A DNA stretch of 64,000 bases from Orrella dioscoreae (GTDB lineage Bacteria > Pseudomonadota > Gammaproteobacteria > Burkholderiales > Burkholderiaceae_B): contig NZ_LT907988.1 in the NCBI RefSeq assembly GCF_900089455.2, positions 3,782,001-3,846,000 on the forward strand, read 5' to 3'. The notes beneath the pieces are model-generated. The model was not told the origin of the DNA. It saw nothing but the letters and a program-made list of their open reading frames with translations, and did no database searches. Position numbers and translations under genes: made by a program. Below, piece by piece: positions 9,003 through 16,622 of this stretch (the stretch's first letter is position 1; each line of letters begins with the position of its first letter).

Positions 9003-9337
9003 AGGATCACCTGATGCTCATCGTGGCGCTGTGTGGCGCCGGCACGTTCCTGCTGCGCCTGCTGCCCCTGTGGCAGGCCCGCCGCCGCCGCGACGTTGCC
9101 GCCACGGACACGCTGCGCCAGCGCCGCCTGGCCGGCATCGGTCCGGCCGCCATCGCAGCCTTGCTGGCCGTGTCGGTATGGGGCGAAGTGGGTGACGCGC
9201 CATCGTGGACGGCCGGCCTGCGCCTGGCTGCCGCCTTCCTGGTGGTGTGGGCGGTGAAGCGCTGGCGCGGCGGCACGGCGCTGCCCACGCTGATGGGCGC
9301 GCTGGCCTATGGCCTGATGGCGCAGTGGCTGGGCTAG
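8999..9337 (+). CDS. azlD: AzlD-family branched-chain amino acid export small subunit
   Basis: Small membrane partner of AzlC, 112 residues with about four hydrophobic helices (LMLIVALCGAGTFLLRLLPL, AIAALLAVSVW, LRLAAAFLVVWAV and LMGALAYGLMAQWLG). Length and its position directly after azlC identify it. The ATG sits inside the azlC stop codon (ATGA). Together the pair should form one exporter; substrate identity is inferred from the family only. Confidence 0.88.
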   Translation: MKDHLMLIVALCGAGTFLLRLLPLWQARRRRDVAATDTLRQRRLAGIGPAAIAALLAVSVWGEVGDAPSWTAGLRLAAAFLVVWAVKRWRGGTALPTLMGALAYGLMAQWLG

Positions 9338-9364
9338 GCTGGCGCCAGGCCGGCTTGCCAGGCC

Positions 9365-10336
9365 TCAGCCCGCGTAGTCTCGCGCCAGGCGCACGACCGT
9401 GACGCCGGGACGCAACTGCCGCAAGGACGGCATGATGAGCGTGCAACGGTCATAAGGCGTCAGTATCGGTTCGCCATCGGCCCAACCGATGACGGCGCCC
9501 GCTTTCTCCAACGTCTCCAAGCCCTGCCAGGCCTGTGCAAAACGCACATCCATCGACGGCGCCACCACCGCTTGCGTCACCTCCAGGACACGCTGTGCGG
9601 CAGGCAAGGGCCGCAGCCAGCCGGCCGGCACATCCTGCTCGTCCACGCAGTCAGCTGCCAGCAGGAAGCGCGCCACCTGATCACGCGCCACGTCCGCCGC
9701 CGCGGGCTCGCCGTGGAAGCCGCACTCCAGCAGCACGGCGCAGGCGTCCTCGCAGGCGGGGTCGCCGAAACGCCCGAAGTCGCGCATGCGCACCCCATCG
9801 CGGTGGCCGGCATCGACAATGACGTGTTCCGGCGTCCCCAGGCGGCGCGCCAGCGCCACGTTGCGGGCAAGCAGGCCCGTCAACTGCAAGGGCAGGCCCG
9901 GCTCGTGCATGGAATGCAGGTCAAGCAGCCAGTCCGCCTGGGCCACCCATGGCCGCAAGGCCTGGGCGCGGCGACGCTCGCGAGTTGCCGGGTCAGCCAG
10001 CTTGTCCGCATGCCAGACACGGTTCATGTCCTCGTCGATGAAGCGCGAGGCATCATGCTGGCTGGCATCGAAACGATCGAAGGCGTCCAGGTTGCAGAAG
10101 GCCAGCGTCAGGCTGCCCCGGCGCGGGCGCAACCCCGCGGCCAGCACGTCCTTCAGCGCCCAGGCGCCGCACAGCTCGTTGCCATGGACCAGCGCCGAAA
10201 TCATGACGGCGCGCCCCGGCACGCCGCTGCCGAAGTGCCAGACGCCCGGTGTGCCGGTATTGCCCTGGCGCTCCGCCGCCAGGTCGGGAACGGGAAGCGT
10301 GAATGCCATGCGTGCAGCAGTGTGCGAGGACATCAT
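9365..10336 (-). CDS. Succinylglutamate desuccinylase/aspartoacylase-family zinc hydrolase
   Basis: M14-like zinc amidohydrolase of 323 residues. The first zinc motif is visible as ALVHGNE, where His and Glu are ligands, and the second histidine ligand as LLDLHSM. A DMNRVW segment corresponds to the family's substrate-binding arginine region, and ECGFHGEP contains the candidate catalytic glutamate. It is translationally coupled to the upstream Bug gene (ATGA overlap), so it probably deacylates a compound captured by that receptor or handles a linked catabolic step (inference). The canonical arginine-succinyltransferase pathway genes are absent nearby, so it should not be called astE. Confidence 0.82.
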   Translation of the reverse strand: MMSSHTAARMAFTLPVPDLAAERQGNTGTPGVWHFGSGVPGRAVMISALVHGNELCGAWALKDVLAAGLRPRRGSLTLAFCNLDAFDRFDASQHDASRFIDEDMNRVWHADKLADPATRERRRAQALRPWVAQADWLLDLHSMHEPGLPLQLTGLLARNVALARRLGTPEHVIVDAGHRDGVRMRDFGRFGDPACEDACAVLLECGFHGEPAAADVARDQVARFLLAADCVDEQDVPAGWLRPLPAAQRVLEVTQAVVAPSMDVRFAQAWQGLETLEKAGAVIGWADGEPILTPYDRCTLIMPSLRQLRPGVTVVRLARDYAG

Positions 10337-11331
10337 TGCGCCTCGATCTTCGCGCCCTTGACCAGGGCATCGAACTTGCGCGTTTCCTCAGCCAGGAAGA
10401 CGACCGGGTCCAGGTCGGCCCGCGCAGGCACGCCGCCGGCCTGGGCCAGCTTGTCGCGGAAGGACGGCGCGGCCAGCACATTCCTGACCGCGCCGCGCAA
10501 GGCATCCGCCACGGCGTCAGGCAGGCCGGCCGGGCCATACAGGCCGAACCACACGCCGATATCCACGTCCTCGAAACCCGGCGTCTCGGCCAGGGCGGGG
10601 ATATCGGGCGCCACGGGCGAACGCGTCTTCTCGGTGACGCCCAGGGCCACGATCTTGTCGGACTGCACCTGCGGCAGGCCGGACGACAGCACCAGCACGC
10701 CGAAGGTCAGCTGCCCGCTCATCAGGTCGGTGACCAGCGGCGCCACGCCGCGATAGGGCACGTGCTCGGCCTGCGTGCCCGTGGAGGCGTTGATCATCTC
10801 GCCCGCCAGGTGCAGCGACGTGCCGACGCCGGACGAGCCGTAGTAATACTGGCCGGGCTGGCCCGCGCGCAAGGCCTGCAGGTATTGCGCGGCGCTCGTC
10901 ACGCCGGAGGCCTTGGAAGCGGCCAGCAGCAAGGGCTGCGAGCCGATCACGCCCAGCGAGCTCAGGTCCTTGGCCGAGTCGTACTGCACCGCGGTGTTGA
11001 TCATGCGGGCAATGACGATCTCGTTGGTGGAGCCCAGCAGCAGCGTGTAGCCATCGGGCGCGGCACGCGCCACGCGCTGGGCGCCGATGGTGCCGCCCGC
11101 GCCGCCCACGTTTTCGATCACGACGTTCTGCCCCAGGTGCCTGGACAGTTCCTCGCCGAACAGCCGGGCAGTCAGGTCGACGCTGCCGCCAGCCGGATAG
11201 CCGACGACCAGCGTCACGGGACGGGCAGGATAGGATTGCGCGACGGCCTGCGAAGGCGCGACCGCCCCCAGCAGAAGTGCGGCGCCACAGGCGGCCAGCA
11301 CGTGCCGCGCCGACAGGCGAGCGTGGTTCAT
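10333..11331 (-). CDS. Bug/TctC-family periplasmic substrate-binding protein
   Basis: Periplasmic solute receptor of 332 residues. It has a signal peptide with hydrophobic core HVLAACGAALLLGAVAPSQA, followed by SYPARPVTLVVGYPAGGSVD, the family's diagnostic ligand-loop motif, then VVIENVGGAGG, DGYTLLLGS and AEHVPYRGVAP. I chose the ATG with GGGGAA just upstream; a frame extending to 11445 would run through the operator region. It forms a two-gene unit with the zinc hydrolase downstream and lies downstream of a LysR gene, with paired LysR-type boxes between. No TctA/TctB membrane genes are adjacent, as is usual for Bug genes in Bordetella-like genomes. Confidence 0.92.
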   Translation of the reverse strand: MNHARLSARHVLAACGAALLLGAVAPSQAVAQSYPARPVTLVVGYPAGGSVDLTARLFGEELSRHLGQNVVIENVGGAGGTIGAQRVARAAPDGYTLLLGSTNEIVIARMINTAVQYDSAKDLSSLGVIGSQPLLLAASKASGVTSAAQYLQALRAGQPGQYYYGSSGVGTSLHLAGEMINASTGTQAEHVPYRGVAPLVTDLMSGQLTFGVLVLSSGLPQVQSDKIVALGVTEKTRSPVAPDIPALAETPGFEDVDIGVWFGLYGPAGLPDAVADALRGAVRNVLAAPSFRDKLAQAGGVPARADLDPVVFLAEETRKFDALVKGAKIEAQ

Positions 11332-11428
11332 GGAATTCCCCTTGCATGATGTTGTGTGATTTCTGTCGGTGCCCGGCATCGAGGCCGGGACCGTGAAGAA
11401 ATTCTGGGACATCCCCGTCGCGGCGCAG

Positions 11429-11464
11429 GTGCTATCCCAGCACAATCTCGTGCTTTTTCAGCAC
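11429..11464. promoter_or_regulatory. Pair of T-N11-A LysR-type boxes upstream of the Bug/hydrolase unit
   Basis: Two near-identical dyads, TGCT-N5-AGCA, lie at 11430-11442 and 11451-11463, each a symmetric T-N11-A box. Their centres are 21 bp apart, two helical turns. With one flanking base on each side they read GTGCT and AGCAC alternately four times. They lie between the LysR stop (11474) and the Bug start (11331), as expected for recognition and activation sites of the adjacent LysR regulator. That assignment is inference. Confidence 0.6.
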
Positions 11465-11473
11465 TGGCCCGAT

Positions 11474-12385
11474 CTATCGCCCGCGCTGCGTGGCCTCCCA
11501 GGCCGTCTCTGCCAGCGCCGACAGGGCCGCCTGCGAGCGATACAGGCGCACCTCGAAAGGAATCTCGTCGCTGCGTCCGCCCAGGGCGGCCAAGGCGCCG
11601 CGCCGGCAATCGCCGGCCACCATCGACCACGGCAGCCAGGCCACCCCCAGGCCGCGCAGGGCGGCGCCATGCGCGGCGTCCAGCGAGTCGCAGCGCAGGA
11701 ACGGCGACAAGGCATAGAGACGCGTGTCGAGCCGGTCCTCCAGGATGCGCGCCATCGACAGGCCACCGGAATACGAGATGAGCGGCGCGCAGGCGCCGTC
11801 TTCGGCCAGGGGATGACGCGGCTTGCCGCGCCGGTCCATCTGGCAGACCGGCACGAGCTTGTCGGTGCCCAGCGTCATGAAGTGATAGCGCGCCGGCGAT
11901 AGCGGCACCGCCAGGGAGGGATGCGCGTAACCGCAAAGCAGATCGGCCTTGCCCTGCTCCAGCAAGGTGACCATGTCCTGCATCCTGCCGGTCACGATCT
12001 CCACCCGGCTGGTGTCTCCCAGCACCGGCCGGGGCCTGGCGCGCAGGCGCGCGATCCAGTCGGCCACCAGCGTGCTGGCCAGCGTGCGCCCGGTGGCGAT
12101 GCGCAGCACCGCCTCCGCGCCCGGTCCAGACTGGTGCATGCGGTGGCGCAGCTGTCCCAGTTGCTCGACCATCTGGCCCGCCGTCTTCAGCAAGGCTTCG
12201 CCCTGCGTCGTCAGGCGCACCGGCACGCGATCGCGCTCGACCAGCGGCACGCCCGCCCAGGCCTCCAGCGCCCGGATGCGGCGGCCGAAAGCCGGGTGCG
12301 TCACGTGCCGCAACTCGGCGGCGCGCACGAAGCTGCCCGTGCGGGCCAGCGCGATCAGGTCTTCGAAATGCTTGAGCTCGGCCAC
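11474..12385 (-). CDS. LysR-family transcriptional regulator (GTG start)
   Basis: Regulator of 303 residues. The HTH lies at the extreme N-terminus (FEDLIALARTGSFVRAAELRHV, then FGRRIRALEAWAGVPLVERD) and is followed by a substrate-binding domain. The GTG at 12385 is chosen because the family's N-terminus begins directly with AELKHFEDL; the longer frame overlaps the patatin gene. It starts 10 nt after the patatin stop, so both are probably co-transcribed. Downstream lie paired LysR-type boxes and a Bug/hydrolase unit, its likely target. The inducer is unknown. Confidence 0.88.
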   Translation of the reverse strand: MAELKHFEDLIALARTGSFVRAAELRHVTHPAFGRRIRALEAWAGVPLVERDRVPVRLTTQGEALLKTAGQMVEQLGQLRHRMHQSGPGAEAVLRIATGRTLASTLVADWIARLRARPRPVLGDTSRVEIVTGRMQDMVTLLEQGKADLLCGYAHPSLAVPLSPARYHFMTLGTDKLVPVCQMDRRGKPRHPLAEDGACAPLISYSGGLSMARILEDRLDTRLYALSPFLRCDSLDAAHGAALRGLGVAWLPWSMVAGDCRRGALAALGGRSDEIPFEVRLYRSQAALSALAETAWEATQRGR

Positions 12386-12395
12386 GGCGCAGGCC

Positions 12396-13442
12396 CTAGA
12401 CGCCTTCCAGGTACTGCGCCAGGTCCAGGCTGCCGCGCCGGCCGATGTCCCCGCGATGCGCGGCCAGGAAATCCTCCGCCGCCCGCCGTCCTTCGTCGCG
12501 CAGCAGGCACAGGAACGCCCATTCGGCATTGAGCTTGGACGAGGCGCCCAGTTCGTCCATCGCGGCACTGCCCACGCGATGCATGCGCATGCAGGCCCAG
12601 CGGCGGGCTTCGCCCTGCCCGGGGTCGGTGGCCTGGCTCATCAAGGCGATCAGGCGCAGTTCCTTCAGCAGGCAGGCATTGAAGGACACTTCGTTCAGGC
12701 GGTTCTGGATCTCGCGGGCCGAGTGCGGCACGCCCTCGCGTTCGACCGGGTTGATCTGCACCAGCACCACGTCGCTGCAACCGCACTCGCGCACCAGCGG
12801 CGTGATCGTCGGGTTGCCGGAATAGCCGCCATCCCAATACGGCTCGCCATCGATCTCCACGGCCTGGAACAGGGTCGGCAGGCAGGCCGAGGCCAGCAGG
12901 GCGTCCGGCGTGATCTCGCCATTGCGGAACACCCGGCCTCGCCCCGTGCGCACGTTGGTGGCGGTGACGAAAAGGCGGATGGCGCTGTGCGACAGCCTGT
13001 CGAAATCCACGACCTCGTCCAGGATGTCGGACAGGGGATTGAAGGCGCCTGGATTCAGGTCATAGGGCGAGACCAGGCGGGCGGCCAGGTCCATCGCCAG
13101 GTAGACAGGCGAGTTGTCCAGCGTCCAGGTGCCCAGCAGCACGTCCATCGGGGTGCGCCGCAAGGGGCTCAGCAGCGCGGCCTGCGAGACGCGCTGCCAG
13201 AAGGTCTCCAGCGCCTGGCGCGCGCCTTCGGCGCCGCCCGCCATATAGCCATCGGCCAGCACCACCGCGTTCATCGCGCCGGCGGAGGTGCCGGAAATGC
13301 CATCGATCTCCAGCGCGGGCTCCTCCAGGAAGCGATCCAGGACACCCCAGGTGAAGGCGCCGTGCGCGCCCCCTCCCTGCAAGGCGAAGTCCAGCAGCAT
13401 GGGGGACTGGCGGGTGGCGCGGGCAGCGGTCTTGGCGGGCAT
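12396..13442 (-). CDS. Patatin-like phospholipase
   Basis: Serine acyl-hydrolase of 348 residues. The oxyanion-hole motif QGGGAHGAFTWG (about 22-33), the nucleophile elbow GTSAG with Ser53, and the dyad aspartate Asp204 in DGGYSG are all present, so it should be catalytically active on lipid acyl esters. There is no signal peptide. The start is the ATG with GGAG 8 nt upstream; an extension to 13529 lacks family homology. The gene precedes and is closely spaced to a LysR gene on the same strand. Its substrate and cellular role are unknown. Confidence 0.9.
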   Translation of the reverse strand: MPAKTAARATRQSPMLLDFALQGGGAHGAFTWGVLDRFLEEPALEIDGISGTSAGAMNAVVLADGYMAGGAEGARQALETFWQRVSQAALLSPLRRTPMDVLLGTWTLDNSPVYLAMDLAARLVSPYDLNPGAFNPLSDILDEVVDFDRLSHSAIRLFVTATNVRTGRGRVFRNGEITPDALLASACLPTLFQAVEIDGEPYWDGGYSGNPTITPLVRECGCSDVVLVQINPVEREGVPHSAREIQNRLNEVSFNACLLKELRLIALMSQATDPGQGEARRWACMRMHRVGSAAMDELGASSKLNAEWAFLCLLRDEGRRAAEDFLAAHRGDIGRRGSLDLAQYLEGV

Positions 13443-13635
13443 GGCGTCTCCACGTGGCGGCCGGCCAGGGAGGCCGGCACGGCCTGGCCATTGTATCGGC
13501 CAGCTCCGCCGCGGGCCTGCACCGGACATCCCTGCGCGCAGCAGGTGCTTTGCCGCGCCACCAGGAAGGCGGCACTATCATGGTCCGGCCGGGCCGCCCC
13601 TGGCCCCTCCCCTCATCCGCTGCAAAGGATCCGCC

Positions 13636-14358
13636 TTGACCCAAGCCGCCAACGCCCTCTCGGACTTCCCCATCACGCGCAAATGGCCCGCCCAGCATCC
13701 CGACCGCATCCAGCTGTATTCGCTGCCCACGCCCAACGGCGTGAAGGTGTCGATCCTGCTGGAAGAAATCGGCCTGCCTTATGAGCCGCACCGTGTCGGC
13801 TTCGAGAACAATGACCAGCTCACGCCGGCGTTCCTGTCGCTGAACCCGAACAACAAGATCCCGGCCATCATCGACCCGCAAGGCCCGGGCGGCAAGCCGC
13901 TGCCGCTGTTCGAGTCTGGCGCGATCCTGGTCTACCTGGCCGACAAGAGCGGCAAGTTCCTGCCGCGCGACCCTGCCCTGCGCTACCAGACCCTGCAATG
14001 GGTGATGTTCCAGATGGGCGGCGTAGGCCCGATGTTCGGCCAGCTGGGCTTCTTCCACAAGTTCGCCGGCAAGGACTACGAGGACAAGCGCCCGCGCGAC
14101 CGCTACGTGGCCGAGAGCAAGCGGCTGCTGGGCGTGCTGGACAAGCACCTGGCAGGCGAGGACTGGATCATGGGCGAGGAATACACCATCGCCGATATCG
14201 CGATCTGGCCGTGGGTGCGCAATCTGGTCGGTTTCTACGAGGCAGGCGAGCTGGTCGGCTTCCAGGACTTTCCGAACGTGAAGCGCGTGCTGGATGCCTT
14301 CGTGGCCCGCCCCGCCGTGGCGCGAGGCCTGGAGATCCCGAAGGCGCCCTCGGCCTGA
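13636..14358 (+). CDS. Glutathione S-transferase family protein, YfcG/YghU (nu-class) type
   Basis: Cytoplasmic glutathione-dependent oxidoreductase of 240 residues. The N-terminal thioredoxin fold contains LPTPNGVKVSILLEE (the TPN motif of nu-class GSTs, which use Thr/Asn rather than Tyr or Cys), NPNNKIPAI and ESGAILVYLA. The C-terminal helical domain contains QMGGVGPMFGQ and YTIADIAIWPW. These features match E. coli YfcG and YghU, known for disulfide-bond reductase activity. I chose the TTG at 13636 because AAGGAT lies 7 nt upstream; the longer frame overlaps the patatin gene. It is transcribed divergently from patatin. Confidence 0.87.
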   Translation: MTQAANALSDFPITRKWPAQHPDRIQLYSLPTPNGVKVSILLEEIGLPYEPHRVGFENNDQLTPAFLSLNPNNKIPAIIDPQGPGGKPLPLFESGAILVYLADKSGKFLPRDPALRYQTLQWVMFQMGGVGPMFGQLGFFHKFAGKDYEDKRPRDRYVAESKRLLGVLDKHLAGEDWIMGEEYTIADIAIWPWVRNLVGFYEAGELVGFQDFPNVKRVLDAFVARPAVARGLEIPKAPSA

Positions 14359-14375
14359 AGATCGCCCTGCGCGTG

Positions 14376-15116
14376 CTATAGCACCTTCACGGCCCGGCCG
14401 ATGAACTGGATCGGGCCCGTCGGCTTGCCGGTGGGCGATCCGGTCGAGGGTTCCAACGTCAGCTCGAAGAGCTGGTTGGCCTCCAGTGGCGGCAGGCGAT
14501 CCAGGGGAATGCGCACGGGTTCGCCGGGCTTCACGAGCCCCAGCGACACCGGTCCCTGCCAGTCGTCGGCCTTGGTCCAGAACTCCAGTGCCTTGTCCGG
14601 CGGCACGGTGAACGCGGCCAGCGGAATGAGGTTGACCTCGCGGTCGGTCCGCGCCTGCACCATCCAGCCCGGGGCCTGGTTCTGCGGCGCGGCCAGGACC
14701 ACGATGTATTGCGGCGTGATGGGCGGCATGCTGCGCAACATCAGCGCCGAGCCCATGACGAGCACCGCCGCCACGCCGGCACCGGCCAGGCCGCGCCAGA
14801 ACACCAGGCTGTGCCAGAGCCGATGCCAGAAACCGGGACGCGCGGCCGTGGCGCGGCGCGTCAGCGCATCGACGCTGCCGGCGATACGCTGCCACAAGGC
14901 CGACTGCGGCGGCACGGGCTCGGCCAGCACGGCCAGCGGCAACAGGCGCGCCTCCCATTCACGCACCGCCGCGGCCAGCGCAGGCTCGTGCGGCAGGCGT
15001 GCCTGCACCGATTGGCGCTGCACCGCGTCCAGCGTGCCCAGCACATATTCCCCGGCAAGCAGATGCAGGTCTTCGGGCTCGTCGGTGCCAGGGGACGTGG
15101 TGCCGTTCGTGTTCAT
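14376..15116 (-). CDS. Anti-sigma factor, RskA-like
   Basis: Membrane-anchored antagonist of the ECF sigma factor encoded just upstream. The 246-residue protein has a short N-terminal sigma-binding region (HLLAGEYVLGTLDAVQRQ), a single membrane helix near residue 130 (GLAGAGVAAVLVMGSALML) and a C-terminal periplasmic domain typical of anti-sigma-K (RskA) proteins, with the block LVKPGEPVRIPLDRLPP. Its ATG overlaps the sigma-factor stop (ATGA). Regulated proteolysis would free the sigma factor (known for the family). The signal is unknown. Confidence 0.86.
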   Translation of the reverse strand: MNTNGTTSPGTDEPEDLHLLAGEYVLGTLDAVQRQSVQARLPHEPALAAAVREWEARLLPLAVLAEPVPPQSALWQRIAGSVDALTRRATAARPGFWHRLWHSLVFWRGLAGAGVAAVLVMGSALMLRSMPPITPQYIVVLAAPQNQAPGWMVQARTDREVNLIPLAAFTVPPDKALEFWTKADDWQGPVSLGLVKPGEPVRIPLDRLPPLEANQLFELTLEPSTGSPTGKPTGPIQFIGRAVKVL

Positions 15117-15679
15117 GCCAGGCACTCCCGCAAGGCCTGCAGGCTGCGCTTGATCCAGGCCTTGACCGTGCCCAGCGGCGTGCCGAGCCGGCGGGCGATC
15201 TCGCCATGCGAGAGACCGTCCACATAGGCATGCAGGATGCAATGCCGGCGTTCCGGGTCCAGCTTTTCCAGGCAGAAGCCGATGCGGCTCGCGCCGTCCT
15301 TCAAGGTCTGCAAGGCAGCATCGTCGCGCCAGGCCGCCAGGGCCTCGCGCGCTTCCAGGGCCTGTGTCGCGTCGTCATCCAGGGCCTGCTCGCGGCGGTC
15401 GCGCACAGCGTTCAGGGCAAGGTTGCGCGTGATGCTGTAGACCCAGCCGCGCGCGGAACCGAGCGCGGGATCGAAACTGCCTGCGCGCGTCCATACCTGG
15501 AGAAAGGCGTCATGCACGATGTCCTCGGCCTGTCCGGTGTCCCGCACGATGCGTTGCGCAACGCCCAGCAGGCGCGCGCCCTCTTGTTCGTAGAGCTGCC
15601 GCAGAGACTCGCGCCGACCCGCGGCGCAGCCCGCCAGGGCAGCGTCGTAGTCGAACGATGAAGGGGTCCTCTGGGGCAT
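15113..15679 (-). CDS. ECF-family RNA polymerase sigma factor (SigK-like)
   Basis: Alternative sigma factor of 188 residues. Region 2 includes RQLYEQEGARLLGVAQRIVRD and EDIVHDAFLQVW; region 4 includes ERRHCILHAYVDGLSHGEIARRLGTPLGTVKAWIKRSL, a clear HTH. I start it at the ATG of MPQRTPS; a GTG three codons earlier is also possible. It is coupled to an RskA-like anti-sigma factor. A DUF3455 lipoprotein gene lies 163 nt upstream on the same strand and may be a regulon member (inference). Confidence 0.9.
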   Translation of the reverse strand: MPQRTPSSFDYDAALAGCAAGRRESLRQLYEQEGARLLGVAQRIVRDTGQAEDIVHDAFLQVWTRAGSFDPALGSARGWVYSITRNLALNAVRDRREQALDDDATQALEAREALAAWRDDAALQTLKDGASRIGFCLEKLDPERRHCILHAYVDGLSHGEIARRLGTPLGTVKAWIKRSLQALRECLA

Positions 15680-15762
15680 GGCGTACACGGGAAGCAGGGT
15701 GGCGAGCTGCCGGACGGCGCCCCGTCGGCATCCTAACCCATGCCTAGGCTGCCCGCCACTGC

Positions 15763-15837
15763 GGCCGGCGCCCGTCTGGACGCCGGCCGGCGGGTCCCCC
15801 GCCTTCGGCGGTGCGCGGCCTGGCGGCTCGATCCGCC
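15763..15837 (-). terminator. Two GC-rich hairpins between the DUF3455 and sigma-factor genes
   Basis: Just after the DUF3455 stop, GGCGG-N6-CCGCC can fold (15822-15837). Further on, GGCCGGCG-N10-CGCCGGCC forms a longer stem (15763-15788). Neither is followed by a run of U on the minus strand, so they may attenuate rather than fully terminate read-through into the sigma gene. Confidence 0.35.
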
Positions 15838-15842
15838 GTGGC

Positions 15843-16397
15843 TCAGTTGGCTTTCCAGAAGATGTAGTCGGCCTGGTAGGTCACCTGGGTCTTGGCGCCC
15901 AGCGTGCTGGGGGTGCAAGGCGTCTTGGGCGCAACGCCGCCCTTGAGCGCGACACGCTGGATGTAGGTCACGCCTTCCAACGCGCCTTTGCCCATCACCG
16001 GATTGGCCTTGACCAACTGGTACGGCAGGTTGCCGTCGCCAGCAGGCGCCACGGCCAGCTGGGTGGCGGTGAGCTTGGAACCATCGCTGGCTTCCCAGGT
16101 GGCGGGCGGGCCGTAATACGTGCCGACCTGCTTGCCGGCACGATCCTTCAGCACCGCCTTGGGACCGGCGAACACCCACTCGGCCTGGTTCGGCATGTCC
16201 TTCTTGGCACGGCATTCATACGTGATCTCGCCCGTGCCCACGGTTTCCCAGGCCACCTTGTTGCCGGCGGGCACCTTGATGCTGTCAGGCAGGCTGTCCT
16301 GCTTGTAGCCGCTGGCCATCGCGCCGCAGGCGGCGAGCATGCTCGCGGCGAAAGCGCCGGCGATGACGGGAAGACGAACGATGCGTTGGGTGTTCAT
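15843..16397 (-). CDS. DUF3455-family lipoprotein
   Basis: Predicted secreted lipoprotein of 184 residues. The signal peptide ends in the lipobox SMLAAC, so Cys24 should be lipidated. The mature part carries the blocks LPDSIKVPAGNKVAWETVGTG, ECRAK and WEASDGSKLTA that I associate with Pfam DUF3455, whose function is unknown. AGGAGC precedes the ATG by 6 nt. It lies upstream of an ECF sigma/anti-sigma pair on the same strand, suggesting an envelope or oxidative-stress role (inference only). Confidence 0.82.
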   Translation of the reverse strand: MNTQRIVRLPVIAGAFAASMLAACGAMASGYKQDSLPDSIKVPAGNKVAWETVGTGEITYECRAKKDMPNQAEWVFAGPKAVLKDRAGKQVGTYYGPPATWEASDGSKLTATQLAVAPAGDGNLPYQLVKANPVMGKGALEGVTYIQRVALKGGVAPKTPCTPSTLGAKTQVTYQADYIFWKAN

Positions 16398-16622
16398 GTT
16401 GTGCTCCTGGTAGTTGAGAACTGAGCAGGCGAAATGTCGCCGCCACAGGTACTACCCGCCAGGGCTGGATTTGGATGCAGGGTGCGCCAGGGAATTTGTA
16501 TCGAAACGTACTTCCCCCCATGGCGACCCTCCTGCGACGCGCCTGCCGGCAGGAATCGTCGCAAGGCCACGAAGACCGCATTCGTTCTAAGATCAGGTCA
16601 TCTCACGGGCTCCTGGATCCTC

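Noticed and set aside
9365-10336. astE of the arginine succinyltransferase pathway
   Set aside because: The family matches but no astCADB genes are adjacent and the gene is coupled to a Bug receptor.
13060-14958. Minus-strand 632-codon frame covering patatin and GST regions
   Set aside because: It overlaps genes with complete active-site motifs on both strands and lacks recognisable domains.
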